NCBI GenBank assembly: GCA_013397075.1
Contig: VWZS01000839.1
Span: 128,413 to 192,412 of the forward strand
DNA from: Rhabdornis inornatus
Taxonomy: Eukaryota > Chordata > Aves > Passeriformes > Rhabdornithidae
DNA: 64,000 nucleotides
Reading direction: 5' to 3'
The notes under the pieces are model-generated. The model searched no databases. It saw only the letters and a list, made by a program, of their open reading frames with translations, and had not been told where the DNA came from. Made by a program: the position numbers and the translations under genes. Positions 63,711 to 64,000 of the stretch are shown piece after piece. The stretch's first letter is position 1. Each line of letters opens with the position of its first letter.

Positions 63711-64000
63711 CATATGAGGCAGGGACCCCCAGCCCACATTTTATTCAGTACTGCCCTCTTCCTTGGGACTTTGACACCAAAGGGAGACTGGAGAAGGGGA
63801 CAAATTAATCTACACCATTGCTCCTCAAGGAAGTACTAAAGTCTGCAAAACATTTGTCCCTGTATATTACAAGAATTTCACTGCAACTATTGAGTTCCCT
63901 TATCTGCCAGCCAGTATTACACAGATAATTGTGTGCCTTCTCTGATCAGACAGTTCTTCTCACTTTAGATTTACTATGTTGGTCATGGTTGAGGCATAGG
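63711..64000. other. Non-coding tail of the window
   Basis: I see nothing assignable here. Confidence 0.5.

Overview
This 64 kb window looks like vertebrate nuclear DNA, most probably from a bird and plausibly a songbird. The diagnostic evidence is a set of CR1 non-LTR retrotransposon copies, 5'-truncated and ending at the usual 3' tail, together with a remnant of an ERV-L-like endogenous retrovirus and a separate LTR of avian type. Non-avian reptiles also carry CR1, so the bird call is strong but not absolute. The base composition is AT-rich and CpG-poor. One 26-base assembly gap and two single ambiguous bases show that this is draft assembly sequence.

I can support no host protein-coding gene with confidence. 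Every long open frame is a chance frame, a frame antisense to a retrotransposon, or a product of a microsatellite. The window therefore reads as intergenic or deep intronic DNA. Two short places deserve caution. One is a CpG-enriched patch at about 29.53-29.82 kb, with small overlapping open frames and a good splice-donor-like site. The other is a 76-codon minus-strand frame at 31.83-32.06 kb with protein-like composition. Both are weak candidates only.

Layout: 0-13.0 kb is unique-looking DNA with an assembly gap at 1.06 kb. A CR1 3' fragment (minus) lies at 13.0-13.5 kb. A CR1 copy with an internal deletion and a recognisable reverse-transcriptase motif (minus) lies at 17.3-18.15 kb. 18.15-34.4 kb is unique-looking DNA with short palindromes and a TCTG repeat. 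An old, diverged CR1 copy of about 1.9 kb (minus) lies at 34.4-36.3 kb. A probable solo LTR in minus orientation lies at 37.3-38.0 kb. 38.0-52.8 kb is unique-looking DNA. A compact transposon cluster lies at 52.8-55.6 kb: a CR1 endonuclease-side fragment (minus), a deleted ERV pol remnant (minus) and a CR1 3' fragment (plus). 55.6-64 kb is unique-looking DNA with a short CR1 tail at 57.8 kb, a compound AATAAC/AAT microsatellite at 56.8 kb, and several inverted repeats near 63.3-63.7 kb.

The most unusual unexplained structure is a long near-perfect inverted repeat at 63605-63689: 38-bp arms, a 9-nt loop and three non-Watson-Crick positions, two of which would be G-U pairs in a plus-strand transcript. 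It is followed at once by a second perfect hairpin. I found no CRISPR array, tRNA, rRNA or recognisable microRNA, and nothing that amounts to a new multi-gene system. All repeat family names come from recognising sequence by eye, without a database search.
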